This document shows positions 23,609-34,772 of a stretch of 64,000 nt of DNA, piece after piece (within the stretch, counting starts at the first letter, position 1; each line of letters opens with the position of its first letter). The stretch is taken from contig CM060734.1 of NCBI GenBank assembly GCA_030704615.1, forward strand, positions 4,030,001-4,094,000. Reading direction: 5' to 3'. The notes under the pieces are model-generated. The model did no database searches. It had not been told where the DNA came from and worked only from the letters and a program-made list of their open reading frames with translations. Source of the DNA: Takakia lepidozioides. Taxonomy: Eukaryota; Streptophyta; Takakiopsida; Takakiales; Takakiaceae. A program made the position numbers and the translations under genes.

Positions 23609-23960
23609 ACAACCAGCATGTAGCCGAGTGGTAATGGGCACATACCACGTTGGATGTGGTTGTGGGTTCAAACCACCGTATGGTGTGTCATGAAGGTGTC
23701 CACCTTCCTGTTGTAGCCCTTCGGGATCAAGTGACACCATAAGTTACGCTCCCTTGGGGAGGCGTCATACTTTACTCTTTTCCTTTCAAGAACCAATTTT
23801 TCACAATAAGGGGCAAGCAAGAAGAGACAAGCGATGTGCGAGAGGAAGATCAACACAGGAATCTGACACCAAAAGCTCTCATCCACTGCCTGTTCAAAAG
23901 CTTCACATGTGTGTAACACCAGGGTACACAGGCTCCCTGACCTGTGTTAGGCCTCATCAC
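23609..23960 (+). mobile_element. tRNA-derived SINE-like element
   Basis: GCATGTAGCCGAGTGGTAATGGG resembles a pol III A box. GTGGGTTCAAACCACC, about 35 bases further on, fits the B-box consensus GGTTCRANNCC. The stretch is not a functional tRNA: no full cloverleaf or plausible anticodon arm closes. It is followed by unrelated body sequence, as in SINEs. The 3' boundary is a guess. Confidence 0.5.
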
Positions 23961-23999
23961 CATCACCCTACACGGTTTTCCTAGCCAAGGTTTTTGTCC

Positions 24000-25540
24000 T
24001 CGGCCCAATTTGCAGGTGCCAGGTTTTCCCTTGGTAGGTTTTTCACCCAGCAGCGGAGGGTGATTTTATCACAAATATTTACTTACTATTTATTATATTT
24101 TACTTCGCGGAGCTCAGGATTTTTCGTGGGGGGTAGGCTTCAGAGATGTGAAGGCCCAATCTCTCCTCATCTTTAATTTGCCTATTTAATCCGTGCGGCG
24201 ATACTCATTCATCTGTATAAATTTTTGGCTTAAGTACCGTTAAACCGTTACAATCATGGGTTAGCTAGGGGTTAGTTAAAGATGGTGGCCGCATCCTAGC
24301 CATCCATTTGATCTATGGCTGCAAACAGGCGCCGCGGGCTCGGCCTATTGCGCCTCACCACGCGGCATGCAGCAAGGGCTAGGGTTTTTTGTATAAAGAC
24401 GGCGCCGTTCATGCACAAGATGATTGGAGCCTCTAATGTGGTGGACTAGTCTTAGCTTGCGCATTTGGGACTTTGCGGCATTATGGCCCTACGACTTTCT
24501 AGGACTTAAAACATGGTATAAATTGTCAAGTTATTTTACCACTAGTGTGAAAATAGCTAGGAAATAGCTAGCTTTCACATATTGACATTTGGGATTGGCC
24601 CAAGTGTCAATCTAGGGGTCAAGGCAGATTTAGGCCCTGGAGTGGTTATCTTCACGGCAAGCGCGGGAGGCTCATCTTTCTCGAGTTGAACCTCACCGCG
24701 CCTAGCTATGGCGCCGTAGTGTGGATTCCCCATGGCGTGGGGTGCACTTGGCTTGACTTATATTTGAGTGATGAGGTTATATATGCATGAGTTTATGCTT
24801 CAGCTTTGTGAGCTCGCATGAGCTTGTGCTTGTATTCTTCTTCTTTATCACTCGAGAAATATGAGCTCGTATCTGTAAGTGCCAGATACGAGTTAGTTGT
24901 AGCACTTGTGGTTTTTGCTTGAGAATGAGAGAAACCAGGTTGTTATGTAAGGAGCACCGTGGAGCTCTTGGTTGTTAGAAGCGGAGGCGATGTGGGTTAC
25001 GAGGTGATAGACCTTGGCATTCGATCTTCAGCTTCAGAGATGAAAGCACCATGCTGCAGGTAATTCCAGAGCACCTTGATGGTTTCAGATTGTGTACATG
25101 CATGAGCAAGCACGATTGGGAAGAGGACCAGTCAAGAGCAGGTTATAGTGGCGTTGGTGGCAAAGCTGAGAACTGGACTTGGGAATGCGAGCTTTCATTG
25201 TGTGAAGGATTGCAAGACCAAGCGAAAGGGCTGATTTGGCTTGGGGCAAATTAGTGCACTTTGTGGAGTATGTTGAGATTGGGTTTCAATCTCGAGCTTC
25301 AGCATTGAGAGGGCTCTTGTCATGGCAAGAGCAGGGCTGGAACAGGAACAAAGAGGTGCGGCAAGGCCATGGAATGTGCACCTAGGGTTTCAGAGCTTGG
25401 AAGAAGAGCTCTTGCACCACAAGATGAGTGTCTTGTGGCTGGAAATGTAAGCCTTAGGGTTTCAGGAGTTTGTGGAGTGCTCAGTCTTGTCTTAGAGAGC
25501 ATCAAGGAGCCAAAGAGCCAAGATAGGGGGCTGATATTAC
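24000..25540. other. No gene recognised; possible LTR-like promoter at ~24390
   Basis: TAGGGTTTTTTGTATAAAGACGG near 24381-24403 resembles a plant TATA-type promoter and could belong to the 5' LTR of the gag-protease element. I found no matching repeat on its right side and no tRNA primer-binding site. Otherwise nothing is supportable. Confidence 0.3.
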
Positions 25541-25554
25541 CTCTTGTGTGAAGA

Positions 25555-25960
25555 GGATGCATGTGTGGAGCATGCATGCAGCCCATTGAAGCTTCCATCT
25601 TCAAGCTTGGAGGGCAAGCAAGGAAGAGGGAAGGGTTGACTTCTCTTATGTGAGGGCAATGCATGTGTAGAGCATGCTTTCAGCCTGTTGAAGGCTTGTA
25701 CTTTCAGGTTTGGGAGTGCAAGAAAAGAAGGAAGGGGCTGGTTTCCCTGTAGGGCATGTGTGGAGCATGCTTTCAGCCCGCTGAAGCTTGTATTTTCAGG
25801 TTTGTGGCCAGTGCAAGAAATGAAGCAAAGAAGCTGATTCTCTTATGGTGAGAGTGGGGCATGTGTGGAGCATGCCTTCAGCCCATTGAGGCTTTTGTTT
25901 TCAAGCTTTAGAGAGCTAGAATGGAAGGGCTAGGGCTGGTTCCCACTTGGGTGAAAGAAA
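25555..25960 (+). repeat. Four diverged tandem units of ~100 bp
   Basis: Units begin with GCATGTGTGGAGCATGC-like sequence at 25559, 25661, 25754 and 25859, each followed by TTCAGCCCNNTGAAGCTT and TTTTCAGGTTT or CAAGCTT. Spacings are 102, 93 and 105 bp. The units are clearly related but diverged. Confidence 0.7.
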
Positions 25961-26389
25961 AGCACTCGTAGGGCATATGTAAGGTAGGGTTTCAACCTCA
26001 AGCCTAGATAGAGCATGGCTCTTGAAGTGGCAGGTATAGGGGACTGGAATAGGCTCTAAGACAGATGTTATGGCCAAGGAAAATGCTTGAATGAGTACTC
26101 ACAAGGGCTGGAAACCAGCAAGGCTTGGTTGTTTGCCATTGAGTTTAGTGGCGTGTTTGGGGAGTCTAAGTAAGAAAGAAGTCTTGGTTTGTGGCAACCA
26201 TCTTCCTCATGGCTTAGGGCTACTATTGGTGGTGTGTGGGAGCCGAAAGAGCAAGAATACCTTGCTGATTTCTTCACAGCCGCCATAGCTCGGTGCAAAG
26301 AAGCCTAGAGTCCAAGAGACACAAACCCTAGCTTGGCGTGGCTAAACCCCTTGGAGAAATGGCTAAAATGCCATGAGTGGCCATGGATG

Positions 26390-27070
26390 GGGCTGTGATG
26401 GGCTGTGACGGGTTGTGGCATGTAGGGCCGTGATCCTGTGACCTGTGTAGGGCTGTGATGGGCTGTGATAGGTGGCCTGTGGGGCTATGACGGGCTGTGA
26501 GGGGCTGTGACAGGCTGTGATGGGCTGTGAGGGGCTGTGTCAGGCTGTGCCTTGTGGCCTGTGGGGCTGTGACGAGCTGTGAGGGGCTGTGACAAGCTGT
26601 GGCCTTTGGGGCTGTGACCCATGTGACCTGTGCAGGGCTATGACAGGCTGTGATGGGCTGTGAGGGGCTCTGACAGGCTCTGCCCTGTGGCCTGTGGGGC
26701 TGTGACGGGATGTGACAGGATGTGACAGGCTGTGGCCTTTGGTGCTGTGACCCCTCTGACCTGTGTAGGGCTGTGATGGGCTCTGACAGGCTGTGGCCTT
26801 TGGGGCTGTGACCCCTGTGACCTGTGTAGGGCTATGATAGGCTGTGAGGGGCTGTGGCCTTTGGGGCCGTGACCCCTGTGACCTTTGTAGGGCTGTGAAA
26901 GACTGTGCCTGTGGCCTTTGGGGTTGTGATGGGCTGTGGCAGGCTGTGACCTGTGGCCTTGGGGGCTGTGACAGGCTGTGGCCTGTGTGGGGCTGTGACG
27001 GCTATGACCAGTGATCTGTGTGGGCCTGTGCTGGTCTGTGGTGGCTCGTGTTGACCTGTGGACGGCCTGT
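26390..27070 (+). repeat. GGGCTGTGAC/T minisatellite (~10-bp unit)
   Basis: About 680 bp is built from a decamer close to GGGCTGTGAY, with variants (GGCTGTGACA, GGCCTGTGG, CTTTGGGGCT). Higher-order blocks repeat the run GTGGCCTTTGGGGCTGTGAC followed by CCNTGTGACCTGTGTAG. It explains the apparent open frames there, for example the minus-strand Pro/Thr/Ala-rich frame at 26832-27113, which is not a gene. Confidence 0.9.
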
Positions 27071-27960
27071 GCTGACTCATGGAGGCACTGGTGAACTGCC
27101 TAAGGACTGGCATATGGTCTTGAAGGCCGAATTTTGAAGCTCGTGGAGGGCGGTTTGAGGAGTATCTTCATGATATTCCCATGGTCATGCAAGTGAGGGA
27201 AGAGATGAGAAAAAGAGTGTTGGGATGAGGGCATGCTGGGGTTAGGCATTGCTTTAGCTTCTCTTCCTCGTAGTTTTCCACCCTCTCATTAGGCCAAGAC
27301 CTTTCCGTAGATGGAGGCAAGAGTCAGTCCGGGTTTGGGCTGGGGTGTCCTTGCAGAAGCAACACCATGGATTTGTTTTTGGTGTGGGGGAGTTGTCGTT
27401 TTGATTTCTTGTGTTTGGATCTCCTCCATACATGCATGCTTGACTGTGCGTCATGTTAGTTTTGTGTGGGCGCTTGTTTTTATAGGTGATTGGTTCGGAT
27501 TTGATCACCGGCCAGGCCTAGAGCATGCTGTCGATGGTGAGGCTGGGGTGATGACAAGTCATACCATCATTGTTTCTCCTGTGGTGAGGTTGGAGGTGAT
27601 GACCAGCCAACCATAGGAGTGCTTGCGGTGGATGCAGGTGCAGGTGTAGGCTATGTTAGAACCTAGTATTCCAAACCATAAGCCGCAACAGGTTCCCTAC
27701 CCAGTTACCTTGTGAAGAGGGGGTTAGGGACATGTTCATAACCGGTTGAGTGACAGTTTGTCAATACGGAGGTGCCACTAGTTGCTGGGGACAATGCCGG
27801 TTCGAGCACTAGCGATACTAGTGGGTACACGAGATGAGGTGTGCGGTTTAGGCCACCTTCACCTCCTGTGTCTTCTACAGAAGGTTCTGATTCGGATTGT
27901 GAATCAGGAGGACTCACACCGGCGGTGTAAGTTGTTTCCTTGCCATTGTTGTGTGATACA
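27071..27960. other. Upstream of gag; no gene recognised
   Basis: This should hold the leader of the gag-protease retroelement. No primer-binding site or LTR end could be identified, and the short frames are unremarkable. Confidence 0.35.
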
Positions 27961-28011
27961 ATGGAGGAGATGTATGGAGCTACCAAGGGGCCATGAAGGT
28001 ACTCTGGGGCA

Positions 28012-29199
28012 GTGAGCACCATCGAGTTGGATGATTTTATCCAAGAGTTTGATAGTTGGTGTGATTTGCAGCAAATGCGCAATCCACAACTATTTACGCC
28101 TTTCATGGCATGGAAGGGGCTATTTCAGCATCTTGAGGGGCCGCCTATGGATGATTACCATGAGTTCAGGCGGGGGCATGAGGTTGAGATCGAGGAGTGG
28201 AAGATGTACTGGTCACCCGACTATGTCTCCATCACTAGGGGCACTAGAGCCATGAGGGCAGTGGCTAAACCTGCCGCTGCACCGGTAGCTTCAGCAAGCA
28301 GCAGTGGGACTAGTGGGACTGGTGGTATCATAGCTACGACGTCCACCCAAGCCACTACCGCACCAGCACCAGTACTCGTGCCTGCCTTTAACCCTGTTGT
28401 GGAGGTCTTCGAAGAGTTGAGAGGGAACTACCAAGGGGTGAGGACAGAGAAGTTGCGGAGCTTACAAGAGTTCCAACGGAAGCCTACTGAGAGCTTGAGG
28501 GAGGCTTTCATTCGCATGAGGCGCTTCATAAATGTAACCCAAGGGGTTATGGAAGCTCAGGCAATCCAATTCCGGTATGGGATATTGGACAAAGAGCTGA
28601 GGAGAAGGGTGCGGGATGCAACTCTCCTACAAGCAGCCCAACTCACCTTAGCAAATGTGTTTTTGCTGGCAGAGCGGAAAGAGCTCAACATGGTGGAGGA
28701 ACGAGTGGTCATGGTGGGATTTGCTAAGGAGACACCACGGGGTAGTGGTGCTCCTAGCCAACCACTACCTCAATATGCTCAAGGCAACAAGGGGGCTCAG
28801 GTGAAGCTCAGGGAAGGACAGAGATGACCTCAAATGCAGGGGTCTCTTCCTTCCTTTGCAGGCCAACAACAGGCTGAGGTGGTGTGTTGGTCATGTGGAG
28901 GACCCCATGTCAAGAAGGATTGCCCAGAGGGAGGCAAAGGGCCGGCACATGCACAGCCTGCACAGTTGCAGTGTGGGCATTGTGGCAAGCACGGGCATGG
29001 AGAGGCCCAGTGTTATGGTTTGCATCCTGAGTTGCGCCCAGGCCAGTTCCAAGGGAACAATGGTGGCCGGGGGCGAGGTGGAGCAGCCCAGAGAGGACGA
29101 GGTGGCCAGGCATGAGGTGCAGGCCAAGGGCAAGCTCAACATGGCCAAGGACGTGGAGATCAGGGTGTTGACCAAGGCATGGCCAACCGGCTTTAGCAG
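28012..29199 (+). pseudogene. Retrotransposon gag (left part) with two CCHC knuckles, interrupted by stops
   Basis: One continuous frame carries a capsid-like region: ELRGNYQGVRTEKLRSLQEF, KPTESLREAFIRMRRFINVT, FRYGILDKELRRRVRDAT. It resembles Ty3-type gag. Two zinc knuckles follow, CWSCGGPHVKKDC and CGHCGKHGHGEAQC. The frame is broken by TGA at 28825, TGA at 29113 and TAG near 29194, all in the same frame. The codon at 28012 is GTG, so the true start is uncertain. The gag is cut by the DNA transposon at 29206 and continues in frame at 39526. Confidence 0.8.
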
Positions 29200-29222
29200 C
29201 TAGAGCCCCGGGGGGTGCACTC
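29200..29222 (+). repeat. Left TSD (CTAGAG) and TIR of the 10.3-kb transposon
   Basis: CTAGAG at 29200-29205 is followed by CCCCGGGGGGTGCACTC. The TIR contains the palindrome CCCCGGGG. It matches the right end over all 17 bases; beyond that, CTCATTAAA versus TTTATAAAC shows only loose similarity. Confidence 0.9.
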
Positions 29223-29246
29223 CTCATTAAATGTACCAGCCACGTG

Positions 29247-29347
29247 CGTGCACAGGAGGGGTTATTTTAAACCCCCCCATGTACAACATTATACATACAG
29301 AGGGGGGTTTAAAACACCTTAAATATAATTTTACAGGAGGGGGTTGT
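29247..29347 (+). repeat. Left subterminal motif cluster of the transposon
   Basis: Three copies close to CACAGGAGGGGTT (29250), TACAGAGGGGGGTTT (29296) and TACAGGAGGGGGTT (29331). They match a cluster at the right end in the same orientation. Confidence 0.65.
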
Positions 29348-29356
29348 TGAGTTTTT

Positions 29357-29585
29357 AGGGATAGTGTAGTGGTAAGAATGGCGATTCCGCCGCGATGCAT
29401 CCCGGGATCGAATAGTGGAATCGTCGTTTTGTATGTTTGTTTTTTTTTTTTTTTTTCGCTCCACGATCTTTCTCCCCTGACCTCCCGCGGCTTTCTCTTT
29501 TCTTTCTCCTCCTCTCCCGCGTTCGCCTTCCCTTCCGCGGGCTTTCTCTTTTTCCTCCTCTCCTCTCCCCTCCTCTCCACAGGGC
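29357..29585 (+). mobile_element. tRNA-derived SINE-like head followed by pyrimidine tract
   Basis: GGGATAGTGTAGTGGTAAGAATGG resembles the A-box half of a tRNA-Gly-like gene, and CCCGGGATCGAATAGTGG resembles a B box. A T18-type run and 130 bp of pyrimidine-rich sequence follow. It lies inside the transposon's left arm. The large minus-strand Lys/Glu/Arg-rich frames here (29227-29989) are products of this low-complexity tract. Confidence 0.5.
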
Positions 29586-30018
29586 ATGGTAGGACAATGT
29601 GGTGAGGGCACTGACTTGGGAGAAGGTTTGAGGTTGTGATGTATGTAGAGGGCAGGAATCGAAGGGGATGAAGTAAGTGCGCGGGAATGTGGGGCAGGCC
29701 TGGGCTGATCGGTGATGATATGCGGGTGTGGTGGCGGATTGTTGTGCAGCAATGACAGGAGGACATGGGCATCAAGATTCCCAGTCATCAGAGGTAATGA
29801 GCACATTAGGCCTATTTTCTTTCCTAATAATGATTGGCGTGACACAATGGTTGTACTCACTGTATCAGGCCTATTCTCATCCTTATTGAATCCAAACAGC
29901 CAGAGGGACAAGATGCCCCTAAGTGTACAGAACCTGAACGTCCTGAATCTGAAGGATTTGGTACTCAAGAGTTTACACAAGACGAGCAAAATCTACACAT
30001 GGGGTAACTGTCCCCCCT

Positions 30019-30648
30019 TTGCAGAACGGTTGGGCGTCCAGGAGCAATCCCAAGCTACCTAGACGACAAACAATTCACATGCAAAGGGCTGGCTTGCGGC
30101 TGGCCACTTTCAACTTCTCAGGGCTTACTAACCAAAGGAAACAACTCGAAGTGGGACAAGTCCTTCGGACTAATGATATTCATATCTGTGCTGGGCAAGA
30201 AACATGGGAAACTTCGGATAAACTGGTTGGAGATGTCAATGGTTATAAATGGGCAGGTAGGATGTGTACTCTCAAGGCAGCCTCTGCCAAACGCGGTCAA
30301 AAAGGGGTTGGATTCTTTGTCCGTGATTTCTTGTTTGATAATTGTGAAATTATCAACAAGGGTTTGAGGTACGAACATAGTATCTGGCTAAAACTGAATC
30401 TGAAGGGCGGCATGAGTACGAAGGACCTCTTTGTGGGTTGTGTTTACATGCCCACAGAGGGGACCCTTAGTGCTGACGCAGACAAAGCCTTCGAAGATGT
30501 AAAGCTGGACTGTGCTTCGTTCCTTGCCAAAGGTCAGGTAGTGCTATTGGGTGACTTCAATGCCCGGGTGGGCAAAGGGCTCCATCAGGACGATATCATT
30601 GGGCCTTTTGGTGAGGACGAGCCCTCTATAAAGAGTGCTGCAATTTGA
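30019..30648 (+). pseudogene. LINE endonuclease N-terminal part (copy D)
   Basis: 209 codons: a leader, then [45 protein letters not shown] and [12 protein letters not shown]. The last residues (PSIKSAAI) are out-of-frame linker sequence beyond the deletion. The first catalytic motifs are intact and the SDH end is deleted. It shows where the family endonuclease begins, which copy C lacks. Confidence 0.8.
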
Positions 30649-32592
30649 AAACCAACAGAGAATTGTGGGCGAGGTACTATCAGCTCCGGAAAGATATCAA
30701 TCAGCTTGTTAGGTCTCAGAAGAAATTATACTGGGATAAGTTATACAGTGAAATAAACTCAAACCACCATGGTGGTAATGACAAGAAATTATGGTTGGCC
30801 CTTCAACGTTTGTACAAGCCTAAAAACGGTCAGCAAGTACAAGCGCTGAAGACTACTAAAGGTGCAGTGGTGACTTCATCGGTTGACATTGTCAAAACCT
30901 TTGAAAATCACTACAGTATCCTTGGCAGAACTTCTAGGTCTAACAGTGAGGGGTCTTCTGCTGAATGGAGGGACACAGTTGGAAAAATTGTTCCTATGAT
31001 TCAAAACAGCCTTGATGAACTGGAGTATATTTCAATGGCTTATAACGCTCCCATTAGTTTACTGAGATTGATTGGAAGCAATTGAACATTTAAATGGATA
31101 TAAAGCTGGTGGACCTGATGGTATTGTCAACGAGCTTATCAAGCACGGTGGCGATCCCATGATAGAGGCCCTAGTTCTCCTCTTTAACCTTATCTGGAAG
31201 ACTGAAATGATCCCCTTTCGCTGGCGACAGGGGGTCATTGTCAGTCTATACAAGAAGGGTGACAGAGAAGAACCGGGGAACTACCGTGGCATCACACTCA
31301 GGAGTTGATTAATTGCGCGAAGAGATACTTTGATCTTTGGGGGCTAGAGGCTAATGTCAGCAAATGTGCAGTGGTAGCATTCAACGACAGAGGAGAGGGA
31401 GGAAGTGATCTTAAGTGGCAGTGGGGTAGCCAAGAGATCCCGGTCCTCCCTTCCTACACTTACCTGGGCGTTGAGTTTTCCTCCAATTGTAATTGGGATG
31501 CACATATCCGGAAAGTTGTTCGAACTGGCAAGGGCAAAGCTCTGGGGCTCACTAAATTTTTCCACTGCAGAGGGGTCATCTCTGAGGTTAAGAAAACCAT
31601 GCTTTGTCGCGTTATTAGACCTGCCTTGGAGTACGGATCTGCTATATGGGTTGATAACTCCAACCAGGCTAAGTCTCTAGAATCCATTCAAGTGGGGGTG
31701 CTTAAGGAGTGTATGTCAGCATGCTCCAAAACAGCCAATGTGGCTGTTCGGGGTGAGTTTGGCATTCCATCCTTAAGCTCCCGACGAGATGAATTCAAGG
31801 TCAGATGGTGGGGTCAGCTGCAACATATGCCCAACACCAGATATCCTAAGTTGATTGACTCTATATCTTGGAAACAGGACCGCCCTGTCAAACAGGCTAA
31901 GTCCTGGCAGAAGAGAGTAGAAAAGATTCTCAAGGACCTGGACCTGGATCCGCAAGTCTTGACCCTGCTGGATAAATCTGCCTTAGAGGCTGTAGTGTCT
32001 GAGGCCATGTCTGTTGCCATGAGATTGTCTGATGAAAATGAAGTTAGGCAGAGAACTTCCCTGAACTTGTTTCCAGTCAGTGACATGGGGGTGGACATCT
32101 TGGATGACCTCAAGGGTCTACCCACTCTCGGCACTAGACTGAAATTTAAACTCAGGGCAGGAAGCCTACCTTTGAACAGCAAACAGAAGCAGAGAGAAAG
32201 GGAGAGTGCAATTGTCCGTTGTGTGGGCAATCTGAAGACAGTATTCATTTTCTGATACGCTGTCCGGGTTCTCTCACCAAAGAGAGGCTCTCTTCAATTC
32301 TATCAAGGGAATTGTGCCTGTACCCCTGTTTACCAACTTTGAAAGTCTCGAGGCTGAGCCAAAAGCCCAGGCCCTCCTGAGGCCTAGTTTTTGGGCAAAT
32401 CACACACAGCAGATTGATGCTTGTGTGAAGGGTTTTCTAGAGGATATCTGGAAAACCCAGATTAATTCCTTATACGATGGTAAGTCTTACTACCAACGTC
32501 AGCCCTGTTCCTTTTGTTCCCACTGAAACTGGGCGCGGGGTCAATGGCCACAAGGCTACGGCAAACAACGTCTTATGAGTACAATCTCATCC
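30060..32592 (+). mobile_element. LINE copy D with two internal deletions, nested in the transposon
   Basis: It starts with the endonuclease N-terminus (LRLATFNFSGLTNQRKQLEV), includes GQETWE and [10 protein letters not shown], then jumps at 30619 from GPFGEDE into the linker ([10 protein letters not shown]). A second jump at 31297 goes from GNYRGITL straight to the post-FADD region ([12 protein letters not shown]). It ends with the C-terminal domain and a 3' UTR closing CTTATGAGTACAATCTC at about 32592. Both the end of the endonuclease and the RT catalytic core are missing. Apart from the deletions it is close to copies B and C. Confidence 0.85.
31305..32255 (+). pseudogene. LINE RT C-terminal half (copy D)
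   Basis: 316 codons from [20 protein letters not shown] through [13 protein letters not shown], the thumb ([14 protein letters not shown]) and [18 protein letters not shown] sequence. A slip near 32200 puts the CNCPLCGQ knuckle out of frame. The FADD box is absent because of the upstream deletion. Confidence 0.8.
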
Positions 32593-33102
32593 TTATCATC
32601 CCTCGCCTTTTGGAAAATTCCAGCCATAATTGAAGGGCAATTGGTTGTTGTACTTAACTGCACGAATGTTCCCCTTTCTGTTGGAATGAGCCGCACGTCC
32701 TTTCCATGCTGACATACCCTTTCTTCTTCCTGCAGGATCCTTTGCCCAGCCCTGTTATTTCTATCATTTGTGCCATCCTCTTGGCGTTTCCACAGCCTCC
32801 CCTCATTGCCAGTGAAGTGTTTCTTTCTCTTCCCTTTGTCTTTAAAGACACTCCAACTGTTAGCTGCAGTACCCTTCGCTGATTTCTTATTGCCTTTGAC
32901 CTCATGTATGTTTTCAATCATGTTTGAAGGGTGATCACTTGCTGCCATATGCATGACTGTGTCCTTGACTGCTTCTCTTGTCTCAGTATGATGTTTAATT
33001 GTTGTCATGTCAGGCTGTGCTCAGCTGCACCGTGGTGTCTTTAAATGGATCAATTTTTCAGACACGGTCTTGCCAACTGAATGATGCAGGTTCACTTGGG
33101 AG

Positions 33103-33738
33103 AGTGCACTCCCCCTTTCCTCTCTGCTTCTGTTTCATGTTCAAAGGTAGGCTTCCTTCCCTGAGTTTAAATTTCAGTCTAGTGCCGAGAGTGGGTGGAC
33201 CCTTGAGGTCATCCAAGATGTCCTCCCCCATGTCACTGACTAGAAACAAGTTCAGGAAGTTTTATGCCTAACTTCATTTTCATCAGACAATCTCATGGCA
33301 ATAGACATGGCTTTGGACACTACAGCCTCTAAGTCTGATTTATCCAGCAGGTCAAGACTTGCGGATCCAGGTCCAGGTCCTTGAGAATCTCTTCTACTCT
33401 GGCCTTGGGAAAACACCTTTTGATCTCAGTCCAGAAAGTGGTCAGAGGTACCAATATCAGTTCTGTCGATCAACACATTGGCACACTGGGGGAACAAATT
33501 TTGTCCATTATGATATAGTCCACAATGGAACGTTCCCCAGTTTGGGATTTCTCACGAGTCCACTGCACTTGGTCACCTCTTGTCTTGTTAATCAAGGTCA
33601 AAAGCTGAAGCTCTTCCAGACAGTTAATTAACCGTCTGCCATTAGAATTCAGCTCGTCCTCACCAGAAGACCCAATGATATCGTCCTGATGGAGCCCTTT
33701 GCCCACTTGGGCATTGAAGTCACCCTACAATAGCACCA
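33103..33738 (-). mobile_element. LINE fragment E, internally deleted, minus strand in the transposon
   Basis: On the minus strand, endonuclease sequence ([18 protein letters not shown], then [28 protein letters not shown]) runs to the ...FPK position, then jumps to [17 protein letters not shown] in the C-terminal part. It ends within KQKQRGKGE. Nearly the whole RT is missing. Its orientation is opposite to copy D, 0.5 kb away. Confidence 0.75.
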
Positions 33739-33849
33739 CAAGATGAAGAGAAGCTTTGGAATGAGACACTTTTCTGACCCCAGTCAATGGTGGGACAATG
33801 TGGGTGGATGGTCAACTGGAAACAGCAGCGGCAACAGCGCAATTGATAA

Positions 33850-34560
33850 AGCAAGGCACTGCTGATGAAAGGTACCTTCTTCAACGTATTTCAGCCTGAG
33901 GGCACCTTCTGGTTTGACCTGTTTCAGCCTGTTTTTCCCTCTCATCAGACTCAGCCCTGAAGCATATGTATTGAATTCTGTAAGTTAGCTCGTTGGGTGG
34001 ATCTGCGGTGCTCTGGAGTGACTTTGCAAGTTGCTGCCGAGGTGGTAGCATGACAGTACCTAAAAAAAGATAATAGATAGAACAAGGGACTGCTAATGAA
34101 GGTACCTTCTTCAACACATTTCAGCCTGTTTTTTCCTATTATCAGAGTCGTCCCTAGATTTCCAGATGGCGGATTCCAAGCTCCAGATTACCTATGATTC
34201 CATGTGGAATGATAGCTACAAGAAACCTGGATGGGTAGATGGTCAACTGGAAGCCACAGTAGTAGCTGCAGAGGCATGATGTACGCATTGTTAGTGTGGA
34301 GGGAGGGGTAGCTGTTGATGCAGGGAGAGGATCGTGGGTGCAAAATCATCCAAGAGGGCCAGATTTGGAGCAAGGAACAGCGCTGGCAGGAGTTCTATAA
34401 ATTTGATCCACAGCGGTGGGACAATATTGTCAACAAGGTGAGCTTTCTTCATGCAACATCGTAGGGAGTTTGACAGAACTTTGTATTTAAATATGTTAGT
34501 GTGGAGGGAGGGCTAGCCGCTGATGCAAGATGGACTGTGGGTTCAGGATCACCCAAGAGG
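33850..34560 (+). repeat. Diverged direct repeats upstream of the transposase gene
   Basis: GAAGGTACCTTCTTCAAC plus ATTTCAGCCTG occurs near 33868 and 34098. GTTAGTGTGGAGGGAGGG plus CATCCAAGAGGG or CACCCAAGAGGG occurs at 34289 and 34496. GATGGTCAACTGGAA occurs at 33808 and 34233. They suggest an old ~210-240 bp duplication series in the non-coding arm of the transposon. Confidence 0.5.
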
Positions 34561-34772
34561 GCTACCAGCAGTGGAAGTAGCAGCATTTGGTCAATAGCAG
34601 CAGCAAAAATTAACAACATCAAACTCATCAATCAGGTACTTGCTTCTGTATACATTTCATCCTCTTATGAACGTAGTTCCTACTTGGACAGCCTATAGGG
34701 TTGTATAAAACAGGACTTTGGAACCTTCCAACCCGGGTGCTTTGTTATTGGTCTATCAAGGTCTGATTTGAA

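Noticed and set aside
24380..24410. 5' LTR of the gag-protease element
   Set aside because: TATA-like sequence only. No matching right LTR, TG...CA ends or primer-binding site could be found.
26832..27113. Minus-strand Pro/Thr/Ala-rich frame
   Set aside because: It is a translation of the GGGCTGTGAC minisatellite, not a gene.
28012..28014. GTG at 28012 as the gag start codon
   Set aside because: A eukaryotic GTG start is unlikely. The true start is probably upstream or lost; an in-frame stop precedes it at 27996.
29227..29989. Minus-strand frames of 182 and 226 codons
   Set aside because: They are driven by a pyrimidine-rich low-complexity tract and cross the transposon arm; no domain is visible.
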